DNA of 64,000 nt. It comes from CBDCFT01 sp965216365. Lineage in GTDB: Bacteria > Pseudomonadota > Gammaproteobacteria > Arenicellales > CBDCFT01. The position numbers were made by a program, and so were the translations under genes. Of this stretch, positions 61,368 to 64,000 are shown in pieces. The first letter of the stretch is position 1. The number at the start of each line of letters is the position of its first letter. Where the stretch lies: positions 124,001 through 188,000 of the forward strand of contig CBDCFT010000020.1 in assembly GCA_965216365.1 (NCBI GenBank), in the 5' to 3' direction. Below the pieces are notes generated by a model that saw nothing but the letters and a program-made list of their open reading frames with translations, was not told where the DNA came from and made no database searches.

Positions 61368-61682
61368 CTAGCCTCTGAGCAGGCGTAGAAAGAATGGCAA
61401 CCACGCCAACACCAGGACGATGAGCAAAATACCATCAATCCAGATAATTTTACGGTACCGGCGCCGGTCCGCATCTTGTTTGCCGGACATGTAGATGGCG
61501 CACATCGTCATATCGAGCGGCATAATGAACAGATACATCGGCACTAGCGCGGGCGCAATGACACCGGTCAACAATTTCATGCCGCTGTACTGTGTTTCAC
61601 CAGCGGAAAAAGGGGCTGCTATCACCAGTACAACAATGGTCAGCGCCAGCATAAATCGCAGCGCACCAAGATAATTGATCAT
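61368..61682 (-). CDS. Small membrane protein, unknown
   Basis: A 104-residue protein with three hydrophobic segments: ALRFMLALTIVVLVIAAPF, GVIAPALVPMYLFIMPLDM and IWIDGILLIVLVLAWLPFFL. Between them lies a charged loop (SGKQDADRRRYRK). I see no motif for a function. It is 27 bases after the AsmA-like gene on the same strand and may be co-transcribed. Confidence 0.65.
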   Translation of the reverse strand: MINYLGALRFMLALTIVVLVIAAPFSAGETQYSGMKLLTGVIAPALVPMYLFIMPLDMTMCAIYMSGKQDADRRRYRKIIWIDGILLIVLVLAWLPFFLRLLRG

Positions 61683-61709
61683 TGAGTCTCTTATCGCCGG
61701 GCAGTTATC

Positions 61710-64000
61710 TTACTTCCGGTCTTCAATTTCTATGCCGTTTCCGTTCACTGGTCTCGAAGAAACCGGCGCTTTAGCTGCTTTATCCACGACGCCATTCACT
61801 GCGACACTACGATGAAAGTTGTCCAGGGTTTTTTGGCACAACCGGTTGTTCGCGGTCACACGGTCAAACAAACCCTGGGCAAGCAATGTCAGTCCGCCGC
61901 TGGCGACAGCCGCACCGATGGAAGCGCCGCTTTTCAAAAATCCGGCGGGATCGGCTTCCGCCTTGAGATCCGACAGACTGCCACCCAGACGCACCAGTTT
62001 TGCCAACGAACTCGCACTGACACCAATACCTTCCCGGGCCTTGGGAGTCAGTGCTATCTCGACTTCTTCCGTATCTAGATCAATAACGCCAGCTCCGACA
62101 ATAGCGACTTCTTTGGAACGCGTGGCAATCCATTTGTCACTTTGGGCAACTCCATCCGCGACACGAAAAGCAAACACGCCACACTCAAGATCAAGATAGT
62201 CACGCCGCTCACCAAACGGATTCAGCATGCGCGCCAACTGCCAAAGAATATCGGCGCCAATCAAACGCAACACTGTCTGGCTGATTTTTCCACTGTTCAT
62301 GGTTAATACAATATGCCCATCGGCATCAGCCATTAACTGGCCCAGCGATGCGCCCGCGCCCATGATCACAATATCCAGATCAATATTGCCGTCCTGAACG
62401 ACATTATCATCACGAATATTTGAAATCTGCTCGGTGTCCACTTCGGACGCCAGCAGTTTAAACTCAACCGGCATCGCCGGCGAATTGGTATCGACGGTTA
62501 AACTCATGTCGATACTGCCCGGATTCAGTTTAGCCGTCAGTGGCACCTGCAAGCGGCCGTTTTTTGTCGTAATACGGGTCTGTAAATTATCCAGATGGGT
62601 CCAGCGCGAATACATCTGCCCGGCCTCAACATCGAGTTGCATCTGCACACCTCGAACAAAATCAAAATCGAACGGTTCGTCGCTGAACCAGGGTTCTTTC
62701 CTTTTCGAATCGTCCGTTTTCCGTTGCGCCAGAAATGGACGCAAATCCAGCACGTTTGATGTCATTGAACCGCTAACAACCGGAACGGCGCCATCTTTGC
62801 CTGGCATCACCACGGCGTTACCGCGAAAGTCGCTGCCATCCACTTTTAAGTTAAAACCATTGAACGCATAGCCCGCTTCATCAACGCGCAATTCCGATGT
62901 CCCGGAAACCGGACCTACCGCCGGCCACTGTGACCGCGTTATCGGCTCAAGGTCAGCCAGTGTCGCGGTGTTAAAATCCAGCTTCAGGTCAAAAACCTTT
63001 GGCGTTTGCACGACGTACATATTGCCCTGCACTTTCGCCCGTGTGTCGCCACTAACCAGTACCGCGTCCATCCAGGTTACCGGTTTCGTTTCGGTATTCT
63101 GGCTGGCGTTATCCCCGCTGACGTTATTCTGACTTGCCTGACCTGGTGGTGTTTCACTCCGTACGCCCTGGGTATGGCGCAGCGTTCCGGCAAACTTTAA
63201 ATTCCGGTACTCGGGAAAATCGGTTTTGAATATTTTTGACACTTGATCAAGCGATCTGGCGTTCAGTTGCACGGTCGATTCAACACCGTCAAAAAGCAGC
63301 AAATCGTCCACCGTGCCTGCTATCGAGGCATCGAAATCCGTGCCTTTAATAGTCATATCGATATGCGCGCGTTTACTCTCATTACTCTCATAATAAATCC
63401 GGCCAAAGGATTGCAGAGCGTCCGTTTCCGGCAATTCGTATCCGGTAATCCCGGATAACTCAGCAAGAGATCGCGTTGACACGCTGACTTCCAAATCCAA
63501 TCCCTGCAACCCGCGCAAATCCTCAATCAGACCGGCTGCGCCTATGTCGAATTCCGGCATGGTGAGTCCCGCCGATATTCGCTCGACCTGGTAGGCATCA
63601 TCGTCTCTAACAAGCTGTACATCAAAGCGCAAATCACCGGATTCCGGTAATGGATAATGCAACGTCTCAGACAATAATGAAGGCTGCGTTGTTTTCCCTT
63701 CCAGCTCAAACGCCATACCTTGTAAACGGGCGGCGTTTTGAATCGAGCCACTGCTGCGTACTTCTGCAAGCTCGCTGTCGATAGCCGCCTGGATGTCGTC
63801 GAGCGACACCGCGCCATCGCCGCGTCGCAACCTGGCCGTACCAATGGCCGGCCCCACTGCCGGCAGCGGCGTACCCACTCGCTCGGAAAAAACGCTGATG
63901 TCGTTGACCTCGTAGGTCACGTCGAAATCTAGGTCTCGCAGTCGCGCGACCGTTCCCGCTCTACCGGTAAGCCTTGCGCTGACGTCAGCACTGTTCACAT
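61710..64000 (-). CDS. AsmA-like envelope protein (C-terminal part, runs off edge)
   Basis: At least 762 residues, open to the right edge. The in-frame ATG at 63998 is probably internal, because AsmA-family proteins begin with an N-terminal membrane anchor that is not seen here. The visible part is long beta-rich repeat sequence (amphipathic strands) and the AsmA C-terminal domain: DADGHIVLTMNSGKISQTVL, LARMLNPFGERRDYLDLEC, DKWIATRSKEVAIVGAGVID and ASSLAKLVRLGGSLSDLK. The family is thought to form bridges or grooves that move phospholipids between the inner and outer membrane. A Gln/Ser/Asn-rich linker is near 63100-63170. Confidence 0.82.
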   Translation of the reverse strand, partial: VNSADVSARLTGRAGTVARLRDLDFDVTYEVNDISVFSERVGTPLPAVGPAIGTARLRRGDGAVSLDDIQAAIDSELAEVRSSGSIQNAARLQGMAFELEGKTTQPSLLSETLHYPLPESGDLRFDVQLVRDDDAYQVERISAGLTMPEFDIGAAGLIEDLRGLQGLDLEVSVSTRSLAELSGITGYELPETDALQSFGRIYYESNESKRAHIDMTIKGTDFDASIAGTVDDLLLFDGVESTVQLNARSLDQVSKIFKTDFPEYRNLKFAGTLRHTQGVRSETPPGQASQNNVSGDNASQNTETKPVTWMDAVLVSGDTRAKVQGNMYVVQTPKVFDLKLDFNTATLADLEPITRSQWPAVGPVSGTSELRVDEAGYAFNGFNLKVDGSDFRGNAVVMPGKDGAVPVVSGSMTSNVLDLRPFLAQRKTDDSKRKEPWFSDEPFDFDFVRGVQMQLDVEAGQMYSRWTHLDNLQTRITTKNGRLQVPLTAKLNPGSIDMSLTVDTNSPAMPVEFKLLASEVDTEQISNIRDDNVVQDGNIDLDIVIMGAGASLGQLMADADGHIVLTMNSGKISQTVLRLIGADILWQLARMLNPFGERRDYLDLECGVFAFRVADGVAQSDKWIATRSKEVAIVGAGVIDLDTEEVEIALTPKAREGIGVSASSLAKLVRLGGSLSDLKAEADPAGFLKSGASIGAAVASGGLTLLAQGLFDRVTANNRLCQKTLDNFHRSVAVNGVVDKAAKAPVSSRPVNGNGIEIEDRK

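Noticed and set aside
1..64000. CRISPR arrays, tRNA, rRNA, prophage, toxin-antitoxin pair
   Set aside because: I saw no regularly spaced direct repeats, no tRNA cloverleaf in the gene gaps, and no integrase, capsid or typical toxin-antitoxin genes.

Overview
The window reads as a chromosomal segment of a free-living, respiring gammaproteobacterium of moderate GC content. The evidence is a zur/znuABC locus with an AT-rich Zur-type operator, CRP-type TGTGA-N6-TCACA sites, a fused folK-folP gene, YjgR/HerA-like, AsmA-like and YtoQ families, and GC-rich hairpin repeats typical of that class. Genus cannot be read from the sequence. There is no prophage, CRISPR array, tRNA or rRNA. One complete IS630-type element is present.

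Layout. (1) 0-5.5 kb, minus strand: an operon for a tungsten-type aldehyde:ferredoxin oxidoreductase of the AorABC type (polyferredoxin, W/Mo-pterin catalytic subunit, FAD/NAD subunit). It is followed by a MoaD-like sulfur carrier, two unknown proteins, a CoxG-like protein and a cut-off nucleotide-binding-type protein. (2) 5.7-8.7 kb: zinc uptake, zur-znuC-znuB divergent from znuA around a shared operator. (3) 8.8-10.7 kb: a pterin carbinolamine dehydratase-like gene and folKP. (4) 10.7-13 kb: an AT-rich membrane-protein gene with two A-tract frameshifts, split near its 3' end by the IS630 element. (5) 13-18.3 kb: VOC and YtoQ proteins, a gene-poor stretch with CRP-type sites, a small-protein stress cassette (BON lipoprotein, LEA-like, dodecin, glycine-zipper membrane protein), an SDH/ClpP-fold protease and a membrane-anchored CxxC thioredoxin-fold protein. 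(6) 18.6-20.8 kb: acyl-CoA synthetase and GNAT acetyltransferase.

(7) 20.9-48.1 kb is the core: a large amine/polyamine region. It holds two glutamine-synthetase-type gamma-glutamyl-amine ligases (PuuA-like), three FAD amine oxidases (two clearly PuuB-like), two class III aminotransferases, an ornithine/diamine decarboxylase-like enzyme, an agmatinase-family ureohydrolase, a class I glutamine amidotransferase (possible PuuD role), a frameshifted sodium:solute symporter and a complete PotABCD-type ABC importer. In the middle a FCD-type GntR regulator faces the puuA2-puuB2 pair across a strong palindrome. Behind it lies a tight cassette of amidase, ATP-grasp ligase and C45 Ntn-hydrolase, whose substrate I do not know. 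A thiol dioxygenase, an NhaC antiporter and an alpha/beta-hydrolase-like protein sit between this cassette and the pot genes. No PuuC-type aldehyde dehydrogenase is in the window.

(8) 48.3-55.1 kb: ketopantoate reductase, an unknown 324-residue protein convergent with a GCS2-type carboxylate-amine ligase and an N-formylglutamate amidohydrolase, an EamA exporter, and a PhyH-type dioxygenase with a cupin. (9) 55.1-64 kb: HerA-like ATPase, an M48-like protein whose HExxH has become HQxxH, a second dodecin, folE with an isocitrate/isopropylmalate-dehydrogenase-like gene, a LuxR-type and a CRP/FNR-type regulator with a good CRP-type site between them, a small membrane protein and the C-terminal part of an AsmA-like protein running off the right edge.

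The best candidate for something undescribed is the amidase/ATP-grasp/C45 cassette embedded in the gamma-glutamyl-amine region. The clearest directly visible events are the IS630 insertion with a restorable reading frame and the homopolymer frameshifts.
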